From contig LLCB01000299.1 of the NCBI GenBank assembly GCA_001414345.1, positions 1 through 64,000 of the forward strand: DNA of 64,000 nt, given 5' to 3'. This stretch comes from Hymenoscyphus infarciens. Its lineage: Eukaryota; Ascomycota; Leotiomycetes; Helotiales; Helotiaceae. The notes under the pieces were generated by a model. The model saw only the letters and a list, made by a program, of their open reading frames with translations, had not been told where the DNA came from and made no database searches. Position 1 is the stretch's first letter; every line of letters starts with the position of its first letter. A program made the translations under genes and the position numbers. Shown here one piece after another: positions 45,900 to 58,017 of this stretch.

Positions 45900-46870
45900 T
45901 AGTAAGATTATTCTAAATAGCTATAGTAATAGCTACTAGATTTAACCTAGAGATTAAGTAATATAATATTATAAACATGTTTATTAATATAGAAAGGGAT
46001 ATAAGAGCTCTTCTAGTAGCTTATTAACTTCTAGATAGATATTAATAAGAGAGACTATATATTAAATTAAATAGAGTACTTTATAAGTTAAGAGATTCCC
46101 TAGCTCTATAGTTTAAACACTTTATAATTACTCTTTAAGAATATAGCTTAATACTCTATTTAGAAGAGCTCTATATTTATATAGATCTCTTAAGAAAGGT
46201 TTTTATAATCTTTTATATAGACGATATATAGATAATATACTATTAAGATAATATATCTCTAATAAGAGTTATAATAGATAAACTAAAGCTTTTATATAAA
46301 CTATACTTACTTAGTAATATAGAATAGTATCTTAGAGTAAAAGTTTATAAGAATAGAGTATAGAAAAAGATATAGCTCTCTTATAATATATATATTAAAT
46401 AAATTACTAAATAATTTAAGCTTATTAATAGAGATTACCTAAGTATACTACTTCTAATATATAAACTAAAAAAGAATTAAGGAATAGTAAAACCTATATT
46501 TATAAAGTTCTATTAAGAGAAGGTAGGTTTAGTACTCTATATAGTAATTATAATATAACTAGATATTATATTTACTACTTCCTAGCTTTTATACTTCCTA
46601 ACTAATCTAAATAATAAATATATAGCTATAATAGATTAGTATATTTAATACTTATTTAAGATAAGGTTCTTAAGAATTATATATAAAAGAGAGCTTAGAG
46701 GTATATAACTAATGCTTATCTTAGACGTATTATATACTAATAATCTAGAAACTCGAAGATCTTCTAATAGATATATAATATTATTATTTAATAGACTTAT
46801 AGTTTAAAGAGCTTTATAATAAGATATAATTATAATATTAATAATAAAAGCTAAGCTCTTAGAAGTAAAG
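45900..46870 (+). pseudogene. Remnant copia reverse transcriptase and RNase H
   Basis: Copia pol relics in order: RFNLEIK-like motif near 45940, an N-R-A-L-Y-type region near 46070-46090, YIDDI at 46214-46228, and the RNase H block near 46715-46865. Many TAA and TAG codons sit where CAA or CAG are expected, so no product can be made. Confidence 0.8.
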
Positions 46871-47556
46871 TAGCTAGGTATAGAAATAATAGTATTAAAG
46901 CGTCTCTTTAAAGAACTATAGCTTAATTTAAGTAAGATATAAAATATATTCTATAATAATTAATAAACTATTTAATTAATTACTAAGAAAAACAAGAGAA
47001 TATTTATAAAGCTTTAATATATAGATATCTAGAATATATAGCTTTATTAAGAGTACTAGAAGAGATCTTTCTAGGTTACTTATTTACTAATAAATAATAT
47101 ACTAATAGATAAACTTATAAAGAACTTATTTAAATAGAAATTTAAATATTTTAGAGCTTTACTTAATCTTTAAGACGCTTATTTACTTAGTAAAACACTC
47201 TCTTAAAAGGCGAAAGTATACTAAATTTTAGGTTAAAACTATATTTTTAAGTTAAAAACGCTCTTCTAGAATAGTAAATAATACTCTCTATTATTTTTTA
47301 TATATTATTATACTTTACTTTATTATTTTACTTATATATTTTTAAGAAGTTTTATCCTTTTTTATATTATAATTATTTAAAGAGTATTATAAGCTTATTT
47401 TAGATTTTATTTATTTATTTAATTATTATATACTTAGTAATTAAGTATTATAAGACCTTTCTAAAAAGCATTATTAAATATAAATATAAAGTTTTAAAAG
47501 AACTAACTACTACTATATAAACGTAAAGTATACTAACTAACTAATAGTACTTCTTC

Positions 47557-47865
47557 TAACGCTTAGAAACAGTTTTATTAAAAGTAGTAAGTACTATACC
47601 TATTTTATTAAGAGTATTACTAAGATTAATACTATTAGACTTATTATTACTATTATTATCCTTAGACTCTTTACTCTTAGAAACATCCTTCTTATACTTA
47701 TAGCCTTTTAAAAAACGCTTAGAATAATTATTAGTAAGCTTCTTAGAAGACGACTTTTTAGAAACTAACTTTATAGGAGTAGTTTTCTTTAAAATAGTCT
47801 TTCTTAGAATAGACTTTAGAATAGATTTTTTAGAATAGCTTTTTAAAAGAACCTTTAAAGGCTTT
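47557..47865 (-). pseudogene. Antisense Lys/Ser-rich frame inside the copia element
   Basis: The minus strand stays open for about 103 codons between a TAA near 47865 and a TAG at 47557-47559, in a block where stops are otherwise frequent. The translation is dominated by Lys, Ser and Asn with repeats such as SILKSILRKTILKK and SKKSSSKK, then KESKDNNSNNKS. The frame opposes pol and lies between RNase H and the 3' LTR. I recognise no family. It may be the C-terminal part of an accessory antisense gene, or a low-complexity artefact of biased composition. Confidence 0.35.
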
Positions 47866-49203
47866 TAAATAGACTTTCACTACTTAGAAGAGGAGGTATT
47901 ATCTTTACTATAAATAGTAGAACTCTTATAAAGAGTACTCTAGTTCTTAGTTTAACTATAAGTATTAGCTCTTATAAGCAGAGTACTATTTAAAGTAGAA
48001 GTAATAAAAGAAGTACTCTTAAAAATATAGTTACTACGCTTTAAAACCTTAGAAGTATTACTATCTAGTTTATTATTAGAAGTAGGACTCTAAAAACTAT
48101 TAAGCTTTTTATAATAATAAGTATAGTTTAGAACCGAGGATAACTAAGAGCTTCTAAAACCCTATTTAAGTCTTATATAGATCGCGCTATATAACTTCTC
48201 TTACTTCTAAATCTATAAAATTAGCTAAAGAAATAAAACAAAAAGTAAAAGACTAACTAAATAAAGCTTTATATAAACTTTATTACTAATATTAGTCTAA
48301 TATTTCTTAAGATTTTTAGTTAAAGTAATTATAAAAAGGAGATAGATACTTAGTAATACTTTATAAAAGTATCTAATAATATAGTTAAAATAGTATATAA
48401 CTTTTTTAGATTCTATATTATAGTAGTAACTAGTTAATTTACTAGCTACTATAGAAGTAATATAGCTCTTATAAAGAGCTTCTTAAAAATTCGAAATATT
48501 ATAATAAGCTTTCTTAATAAAAGGCGTAATAAGTAAGCCCTTACTACTAACGGTTAAGTACTCGACGTTATTACTAGGAAGTTTATTTAGAAGCCTAGTA
48601 TTAATAGCTAGAAGCTTTTTAAGAAGTTTTTTAAGTTTAAGACTATCTTTAGAAGCTTAAAATTAATTAAAGCTTATAACTACTAACTTCTTTAGCTTAT
48701 TCTTAAAGACGTTAATAGTATAAAATCTACTAAGTATACTACTCTAGAGTATAACTAGACTAGAAGAGGAAACATATAAGGGATTTAATATTTAATATTC
48801 TTATATAGTTAGCTAAAGTATAGAATAAAGATTAATATACTTAAAAGAACAACGCCTAGGTTTTAATCTATTAATTATATATTCGATACCTTCTTTATTA
48901 TCTTTATAAACTTTAGCTTTATAATACTTATAAATAAGTATAGAGCTGTTATTTATAGAGGTCTTATTATCTAGAAGACAAGAGATCTAGGAGAGAGGCT
49001 ATTTTAGTTAATATAAGAGCCTAAGAAAGGTAAATATAAGCTTTATATTATAGTCTTTTATTAAGTAGTATACGCTATAGTAGTCTAGCAACGGCAAGAG
49101 AGTTTTAAGGAAGTTATAAAAAGGAAAGAAAGAGATTAGGTTATAGAATCTATATATATAGTAAATAACACTTTCTTAATTAGAAAAGGTTATTTAAGAG
49201 GTA

Positions 49204-49378
49204 TATTATAAGATAAAGGTAGGTTAGATAAAGGATTACCTAATAATCTCTACCTTTTAAGTAAGAAGTATAGTATTTAAAGCCTTATACTCTCTCTTAT
49301 AGTTCTAGGAATTAAGTATCTATTTTAACTTCACTTTACTTATCTTATACTCTTAATATAGCTTCTGTAATCGCTATA
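49204..49378 (+). repeat. 3' LTR of the copia element
   Basis: Exactly 175 bp like the 5' copy. Its first 16 bases (TATTATAAGATAAAGG) align with the 5' LTR start (TGTCACGGGACAAAGG) without gaps, and the six differences are all G-to-A or C-to-T in the 3' copy. The TSD GTAAG follows. Confidence 0.85.
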
Positions 49379-49707
49379 GTAAGCTATAGATAAAAAATTC
49401 TACTATTCTTTATTTCAAGTATACTAAGTAAGTTATAGAAAGTTTAGAATTAATAAAGAAACTATAGAAGATTTAAACTATTTTAGAGAGCTACTAGCTT
49501 ATTTAGTAGTTTTCTTAAAAATTTTCTAATACTAGATCTATATAGATTATAAATATTATAGTAATTAATACTTTTATTATTTAAATAATCGTAAATACTT
49601 AGAATATCTTTTAAATTACTTAAGAAATAACTATACTATCTCTTAAATAATACCTTTTAAATTTAGAGATATTCTAGTTAGAAAAGAGAGATATTTAAGT
49701 TAGTTTA

Positions 49708-50085
49708 TATAATAGCACGAAATATATACAACTATAGTAGAGGTATATAAGAGTACGTATAGAAGAATAACGTATATAGATACTAGGTACTAATATAGAA
49801 GAAAATAATAACTATCCTTCTTCTATACTAAGTATAAATATCTATATATAAGAGGTCGAAGACTACTAAGTCTTAATAAGAATAATAACCGAGTTCTTCT
49901 TAATATAGCTACTAAAATAATAAGAGCTTTAAAGCTAAATATATAAGATCTTAAAACAAAACATATAATATCTAATTCTTACTCTCTTTAATACCTTCTA
50001 TCTAATAAGTTATAAGAGCATCGGTAGTCGTAGAGGTATTAGTAGTTCTATAAATGCTAACAATTTAGGATAATATGCTATTATA
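49708..50085 (-). repeat. LTR of the minus-strand gypsy element (3' LTR)
   Basis: 378 bp; begins TATAATAGCACG on the plus strand and ends CTATTATA, i.e. CTATCACA after RIP. Equal in length to the other copy at 57170-57547. Flanked on the left by GTTTA. Confidence 0.85.
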
Positions 50086-50639
50086 TCCCCTCTTCTTTAA
50101 AAAGACTCGTTCTAAGTCTTCGGTTATTAATCGGTATAGTATTAGGTCGACTAGAGCATTATTTATATATTTATTATAAAGAATATAACTTATCTACTAT
50201 TATAGTGTCTAGTAGTTAGAGTAGGGTTAGTAGTTAGTAGTATTATTATTTTAAGAGATAATCGTTCTTTATTTACTATTATATATTATATAATAATAGA
50301 TATAAATAGAAGAGAGGCTAATTATTAGCTAATAGATAGGAAGTGGTATACTACTATAGAGTTATTATGTTCTTACTATTATTATATATTATAATAGTAA
50401 TTATTAAGTAATAAATAACAATTATAAGCAATAGCTATTATTATAAGTAGTATATTAGTAAGCGACTTTTCCTTAATTCTAACTTCTCTTCTTCTTTTCT
50501 TTTTATTTAAAATAATATATATATAGTAAGAATATCTTCTAATTAGATATATTCTTATATACTAACTTTTATCCTAGAATATATATATATATTATATATA
50601 TATATAAAAGTAAGTCTTTCCTTCTTTTATCAGGCCTGA

Positions 50640-51400
50640 TTTAGAGCTAATCTAATATAGTAAAATGCCTCTTTTATATCTTCTTAGTACGCTTCTAGCT
50701 ACTTACTAAGTCTACTACGTTTAGTACCTTTAAGTAAAATCTTAGAATAGAGATTACGTCTACGCTTTTAAAAAGCTAAAGTTAAAGAAGTATAGTTACT
50801 ATATTAAGTAGAATACTATATATATCTTAATAAGTTTAATTCTAAATATATACTAAATCTATTCTAACTTAAGTAGTTATCGTAGTTTATAGAGAAGGAG
50901 TTTAATAAGCTTAAGCTTAAAAAGGAGAAGAGGGAGTATAAGAAGGCTACTAAAGTCTTAGATAAGGTATTAGTTGTTACTAGTATAGAGGTACTAAAGA
51001 ATAGTTTAAAGGTATAGTTTACTCTTCTAGAAAAGACTTAGACACTTTATACTAAAGTTGTTATAAGTATCTCTTACTTATTAGAGGGGTTTTAGTTACT
51101 AATATTTAATAGTTCTTATACTATATTATAGAGAATAAGACCTTTATCTAAACCTAGGTTTAGGTCCTCTTTAAGACCTACTTAAAGAGTTTATAAGCGT
51201 CCTCTCTAAAGCCGGTTATAAGAGGTCGTCGAGGTAAGAAGTGTACTTATAAGAAGAAGATAGAGAAAGAGCTAATTTAAGCTCTTTATACTTAAGAGAG
51301 TAGAGAGGAGAATAATAAGTCGGAGGAAAAAGAGGCTATAGCTTAGAAAGGGTTAGTAGGCTCTGTTTTAGTAGTAACTTAGTCTTAGTTCTTTACTTTA
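50640..51400 (+). pseudogene. Plus-strand decayed coding patch inside the gypsy element
   Basis: Between the chromodomain end and the left LTR, plus-strand frames show protein-like stretches: KLKKEKREYKKATKVLDKV near 50920-50980, and an acidic ESREENNKSEEKE-like run near 51290-51330. These read opposite to the gypsy pol. A Lys/Glu coiled-coil-like end is common in several fungal transposases, so a nested DNA transposon is possible; I cannot identify ends or catalytic motifs. Confidence 0.25.
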
Positions 51401-54400
51401 TTAACTTTAAATATTCCTACTAGTTAGTATTTTATCTTAGGTTTTTATTATAAGTTCTTTATTAAGAGTAACTAGAATTAGAGGGTATTAATAGAGTTTA
51501 TAAATTAACTCTTTTACTTAATTCTTATCTAATTCCTATATATTAAGCTATTTAGAGAGGTATCGAAGTAGTCTTAGCTCTTTTAGATATTTAATATAAA
51601 AGTCTCTTAAATAATATAGTAAACCCTAAAAATTATTTATAAAATACTAAGTAGGATCTAAATTATATCTAACCTATTTTACTTAATATTATAGCTATTT
51701 TTTAAAAAGCCTACTACTAAGTATTTCTTATATCTCCTATTCTTATATACTTTTAATAATATCTAATAGAGGCTTTAAAGCCTCTTATCTTAGTAAGGAA
51801 GTGTTTAGATCTTTTAAAAGTATATTAGAGGTAAAAACATTATAAATTAATAAGCTTTTAAGAAGTTTTAGTCTATAGAAGTATCTTATATATTCTAGTA
51901 TTTTAAAAGGTTCTATCTACTATTTAATAAGCTTTTAACTAAGATAATTTATCTTAAGATTCTTAGTAGATAAGTAGACTTTATCTCTAATATCTTAGTT
52001 AATAGCTTTTTAATATTAGTTTATACTATTCTTTATCTTCTTCTAAGCCTTACTTATATTATCTTTAGCTATCTCTTAAGTAGAGTATATATATTAGGCT
52101 ACTTTTACTATCTTATTATAGTTAAGTTGTTCTTAAGAAATAGAAGTCTTTAGTATATTCTAGTCTTATAAGGTCTTTAGATTAAGTCTAAACTTAAGCT
52201 AATAAGAGGTTATACTAATAAATAAGTATAGAAGTATTATTTATACTCTATTTATTAGAGGGATTAATTCGCTTTAGTTATCTTAATAGTAGATTATAAA
52301 GAGCCTTAGTCTTTAATTAATATATTAGTTTATTATCTCTATTTATTTATCTATCTATTTATAGTAGGTAGTATTAAGCTTAAGCTTAATACTAATTATT
52401 TAATAAAATTTAGTCTAAAATAATAATATAAATTAAGGTTTTTAATTAGATATAATTAATTTAAAGTAGTAGCTAAAATAGTAAATCTATTAAATAAAAA
52501 GTTTAGCTAGTCTTTTAGTATCTATAGTTAAGTAATAGAGTATTAATACTAAATCCTTTCTAAGTTAGTTAATAAATACTAATATAGTATTAAATCTATA
52601 TTTATCTTTTAAGAATAATTTAAAGTCTATATATAAATATTATATAAGATAGTTAGATATAGATAAGAGGTAAAAAAAGCCTTATTACTTAGTTTATTAA
52701 GAATAGGAATATTTATAAGCTTAATAATTCCTTATATACCTCTTATAGTTTAAAAACATTTTAGCTTAGTAGTAGTATTATATTAATAACTAGTATATCT
52801 TTTTTATACTTAGGTAAGTATTAGATACTTAGTTATAGACTTCTTAGATTAGTTTTATTTCTTTAAACATAAAGTCGGTTCTTAAAAAGTAGTAAATTAT
52901 CTAATAAGAGGTAGTATTTATCTAGAAGTTTATAACGTTCTTTCTAAAAAGAATATAGATTATCTTCTTTTAACTTTTAAATTATATTTAAACTTATTCC
53001 TAGAATAACGTTTAACTAAATTATATTAAGAGATATAGACTATTCTTATAAAAAGGTCTAAGTAAGTTTAGTATTAATTTAAGAGTTTAAATAGTTAAAT
53101 ACTAAAAGAGTATATAAGTAGCTATCTACTTTAGCTTAATTATAGGTTTTTAGGTCTTATTTATATTAGGTTAATATATCTACTTTTTAATTACTCTTCT
53201 TAGACGTAAATTAGATTTAAAAGTTAAAGTCTAATAAAAACTCTATTTATTAGACTTACTTAGCTATAAGTAGCTTAGTTATTATAAAGTATTCTAATAA
53301 TCTATAATCTAAATATATATTAATATACTTCTAATATAATATAAGTTTAGAGTACTATTTCTTAAAAGCTTCTATAATAATAGATAGTTCTTTATTATAA
53401 ATCTTCTAATTTAATTTATAGCTAACTAAGATATATAAGTAGAACCTAATAGAGTATTAAAAGCTATTTTATTATTATAAGAATATACTTACTATTACTT
53501 CTTTTAAGAAGTCTATTTCTACCTTTATATTATAATTAGAGTTAAAGTAGTATAATGTTTAAATTATAAGTAGCCTAATTCTTAGTACTTTAAAGACTTC
53601 TTTATATTTAAGTATTTATAGAAATAGCTTTATAAGATATATTATTATAGTTAAGAGTTTAGCGATTTTAGTATAACTTTTAATAAATTATCTATAGAAT
53701 CTTATAAACTCTAGATAAGACTTTATACTTATTATAATATTAGATTAGACCTAGTTTTATAAAGGCTCTACTTTTTTAAGGTTAACTTTAAGTCCTTTTA
53801 TAGTTAAAATAAATCCTAAGTATTTAACTCTAGTAATACTAAATTTACTTTTCTTAATATCTACTTAAAGTCTTACTTCTTAAAGCTAATTTAAAACCTT
53901 TTTAACTTATTTTTTATATTCTTTAATAGTATCTAAATAAATTAAAATATTATCTAAGGAAGTAATATAGAAGTTATTTAAATAGTTAATTAAAACGTTA
54001 TTTATATAATATTAATAAATAGTAAAGCTATTATAGAGTTTAAAAAGGAGGACCTTATATTTATATATACTATACCTAGTTTTAAATATAGTTATCTTCT
54101 TTAAGTTAAGGTTTATTTAAATATAATAAAAAGCTTATTTAATATTTAATTTAGTAAAGATTTTAGCTATTCTTATTTTAGAAAGAAGCTTATTAATATA
54201 AGAGATTAAGTAAAGATTATTTCTTATTAGAGTATTAAGCTTCTTATAATTAATATAGAACTATAACTTATTACTATTAGCCTTTTTAATAAAGAGTACT
54301 AGAAAGGTAAAAGAGCTATTACTATTAATAATAAACCTCTTATCTAGGTTCTTTATAAGATACTCCTTTATAGCTTTAAGCTTTATAATTAACTATTAAT

Positions 54401-57169
54401 ATAAAGGCAAAAAGGAATTAGAAAGTAGCTTATTTAAAGTAATCTTATAGTCATATTTATAATAAGAAAAGAGTTTATTAAAAGCTACTTTTAAGAATAT
54501 GTCTTTATAAGATAAGTAATATTTTAGAAGTTAAGCTTATATTAGTGTCTTTATCTTATTATTATCTTAGAAAAGAGTAGATCTTTTATTAATAATCTAA
54601 TCTAGCTTATATATACTTATTATATAAAATTCTAAATTAGGTTATTTTATATTAAAGTATATAACGTTTATACTAATTTTATAAATAAAAGAGTATAGAG
54701 TCTAACCTTTTAAGACTATATTAGTAGGTTATAAAAGCTTTAAACTAGAGTTAGATATTAAATTTTTAAGAGGTATTATTATAAATAAGAGTAATAACTT
54801 AGCTATATTTATAAGTCTACTCTTTTTATATCTTTCTTATTAATAGATTATATATTCTCTTTAATTTATATTTAACTAGTAGTTTAAAAGAGGTTTCTAG
54901 TTTTAGCTAGAAAGTAAGAGTAAAATTTCCTTATTATAGTAGAGAGTTAAGAGGTTATTAGCTAGCTAAGTAATCTAGTTTTTTAAAAGGTTAAGTAGAA
55001 CTTTAAAATAGTTTAACTACTTATTACTAATAATTAGGTCTTACTATCTAAGGTCTAGAATAATAAAGAGATAGTTATAAATATAATATTTATCTATATT
55101 TAGATATAGCTATATAAACTAAGTTATCTAGCTTTTAGTACTATTATTATATTTATAAATAGATATAGAATAAGGTAGTTTTTAAATTTATAAACTTATT
55201 ACTTTTAATAGTTAAAGGGCTAGAGGTTAATTTAGAAATAAGTACCTATTTACTTCTATATTTACTAAAGCTTATATTTTAATATTATATCTCTATATAC
55301 TAAGTATAGTATTTATAAGGAACTGTTTTCCTCTTATAAGTTTAAAAAGGTTAAGTCTAGCTAGATTATATTTATATAAGCTTAGGAAGGTATCTTTACT
55401 TAGACCTCTTTGTTTTCCTCTTAATCTAGGTTATAGTTAGAGTACTTTTTAGGTAGTTATTCTTACTTAGGTTAATTATCTATTTTATTAATACTAGGTA
55501 GATTAGAATAGTTAGGCTTAATATATTTAGGTTTCTTATAATTATAATACTTTATACTAGTAAGGAATTAGTTTATAGATAAAGGTACTAAAGTCTTAAA
55601 TCTTTTACTAGTAGAAGAGAGTTTAGGAGTTTAAGAAGTCTTTTAAGAAATAGTATAAAGTCTATATAAGAGAGGTAAGAGTTTTATTAAGAAACTAGAT
55701 AAGGATTAGTTAGTATTAGACTTTTAGTATAATAAGCTTATTATAATAGGTTTTTTAGTACTTATTATACTAGTTATATATAACTTAGTATTATAGTACT
55801 ATTCTTTATCTATAAATAATAGGTCTCTTACTATCTTATTAAATTTAGTATTCTAGTATCTCTTACTATTAATTAATTAGGTTTAGAGCTAAGGTATAAG
55901 CTTATCTTATATATAGTAGAACTTATCTTACTTAGATACTTCTTTAAGTATTACTATACTTAAAAAGCAACTTTTAAATTCTATAAAACTTTCTCTTATA
56001 TAACTCTTCTATCTTATCTAAAGAGACTAAAAGGTGTTTTAGGTATTCTCCTTCTTATAACTAGTTAAATAGTAGATATTAAGAAGTTTAATTATTTCTT
56101 TATAATCTTTAAATACTATTTTACTTATATTAGACTTATATTAAGGCTCTAAGTAGTTCTAAGTAAGTTTTGTTATTGTTCTCTAAATAAGAGCTTTATA
56201 AGTTAAAAGTATTTAATAATAGTTAGTATTTATATAAAGTTAATTATATATTAATATTCTTTATTACTTATATATAAGTAAAATACTATTATTTAAAAGT
56301 TTAATTTTTTCTATAATCTTACTTTTAATAGGTTAAAGAGCTTTTAAAGTACTTTTAAGTTATAAATATAGAGTAGGTTATTATAAGAAAGGAATATTAA
56401 GAGTAGGATCTTACCTAAGATAATAGTTTAAAGAGACTAAAAGAGGTATTTATATAAGTTAGATAAGACTTAGACTTTAGTTATTATTTAGTAGTTATTA
56501 ACTAATTTACTATACTAGGTTTAATAATTAGATAATCTAATTATCTTACTCTAAAATTCTCTATTCTTTTTCTTAATTCTTAATCTTTATAGCTTAGATT
56601 ATACTCTATATCTCGTTTATATTAGAGAAGTTCTATTAATCTCTTTAGCTTCTAAGTACTAGGCTTTTACCTTTATTATTCTTAAGCTTTTTAGTATTTT
56701 TAGAAGTATAGTACTAAGTTAAAGACCTTTCTATAAAGGCTTAACTTTATTCTCTAAAGAGAGGCTCTATACTTAGAAGTAGAGCTTAAAAGGGACCTAG
56801 AGTTACTTTAGATTCTAATATATTAAATATTAAATTAGAGAGGGGAGGTAAGATTAGATTTAGAAGCCTTCTAGATAACTATTATAAGTTAACTTATTTA
56901 CTAAATCTAGGGTTATTAGGACTCTTAAGAACACTTAGTATATTCTAATCTCTTAATATATCTATAATATAATTTTTACTAGCTATCTATATAAATACTA
57001 AACCCTAGTATTACTAGCTATCTAAGTAGTCTCTAATTACCTAGCTATATAAGAATACTATTATAATGTTCTAAATTAAGAGTAAATCGACTTCTAAATA
57101 AAGAGTAGTAATAAGCTTAAAAGAGATATTATTAAGACTATTACTAGTAAGGAAGAGTTATTATTTTTA

Positions 57170-57547
57170 TATAATAGTATAAAATATATATAACTATAAT
57201 AGAGATATATAAGAGTATATATAAAAGAATAATATATATAAATACTAGGTACTAATATAAAAGAAAATAATAACTATCCTTCTTCTATACTAAGTATAAA
57301 CATCTATATATAAGAGGTCAAAGACTACTAAGTCTTAATAAGAATAATAACCGAGTCCTTCTTAATATAGCTATTAAAATAATAAGGGCTTTAAAGCTAA
57401 ATATATAAGACCTTAAAACGAAATATATAATATCTAATTCTTACTCTCTTTAGTACCTTCTATTTAATAAGTTATAGGAGTATTAGTAGTTATAAGAGTA
57501 TTAGTAGTTCTACGAATGCTAACAATTCAGAATAGCGTACTATCACA
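57170..57547 (-). repeat. LTR of the minus-strand gypsy element (5' LTR)
   Basis: 378 bp; starts TATAATAGTATA on the plus strand and ends CTATCACA, which read on the minus strand begins TGTGATAG. The right-hand TSD GTTTA follows at 57548-57552. Confidence 0.85.
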
Positions 57548-57843
57548 GTTTATACTTTTTCTCTATTTATTAGTTTCTTTATACTACTATACTAAAAATT
57601 TATAAATATAATAAATTAACCTACTTTAGTACTATCTACTTATAACTATATAAACTAACTCTTAAAGACTTTAGTAGTAGTTAAGCTTAATACTTTTAAT
57701 TTTTTTACTTACTACTTTTACTAACTACTTTTAGAACTAGATTAGCCTTAGTCTTAATTTCTTAATTAGTTTTTTAAATAGTACTATTTATACTAATCTC
57801 TATTTAAATAACTACTTCTTAGACCTTCTTATTCTTTAGATAT

Positions 57844-58017
57844 TATAATAGTCCTAGTTATATACGTTACTTATATAACTAGGTTGTCTTAAGGCTTTTC
57901 TAAGAACTCGCTTAATATATATAAATAAAGCTAGAGCGCTTATACTCTCCGCTTTTCTCTTTAGTTTAGTTTTCCTTAATAAAAGGTACTATTCTATAAG
58001 TACTCTCTTTATATATT
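57844..58017 (+). repeat. 5' LTR of the plus-strand gypsy element
   Basis: 174 bp beginning TATAATAGTCCTAG (probably TGTAATAG before RIP). It matches 63468-63641 with only a handful of transitions. Confidence 0.8.

Larger units (their letters stand above)
41600..49378 (+). mobile_element. Ty1/copia LTR retrotransposon, RIP-mutated
   Basis: A 7.8-kb element with 175-bp LTRs at both ends and a perfect 5-bp target duplication GTAAG (41595-41599 and 49379-49383). Internal plus-strand frames, once RIP-type TAA/TAG are allowed for, show copia-order reverse transcriptase: a RFNLEIK-like block and LNRALYGL-like block before YIDDI at 46214-46228. RNase H follows near 46715-46865 (ETRRSSN...LLEV). Order RT then RNase H on the plus strand with the integrase expected upstream is the copia arrangement. 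About 1.9 kb between RNase H and the 3' LTR is not pol and contains an antisense frame. The element is not functional. Confidence 0.85.
49708..57547 (-). mobile_element. Ty3/gypsy chromovirus-type LTR retrotransposon, minus strand, RIP-mutated
   Basis: A 7.84-kb element with 378-bp LTRs at both ends and a perfect TSD GTTTA (49703-49707 and 57548-57552). Read on the minus strand, reverse transcriptase motifs (YKVL-F-L, then LDNILIYL at about 53965-53941) precede an integrase C-terminal region (IEPFKILE, GPFK-type) and a chromodomain-like end. The latter has W/EILSSRLFKK, NLDPT, RDF and RYLSKWL near 51450-51800. Order RT before integrase is gypsy-type. TAA and TAG interruptions are frequent, so the element is dead. 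Some 1.3 kb downstream of the chromodomain (about 50086-51400) is not explained by pol. Confidence 0.85.
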
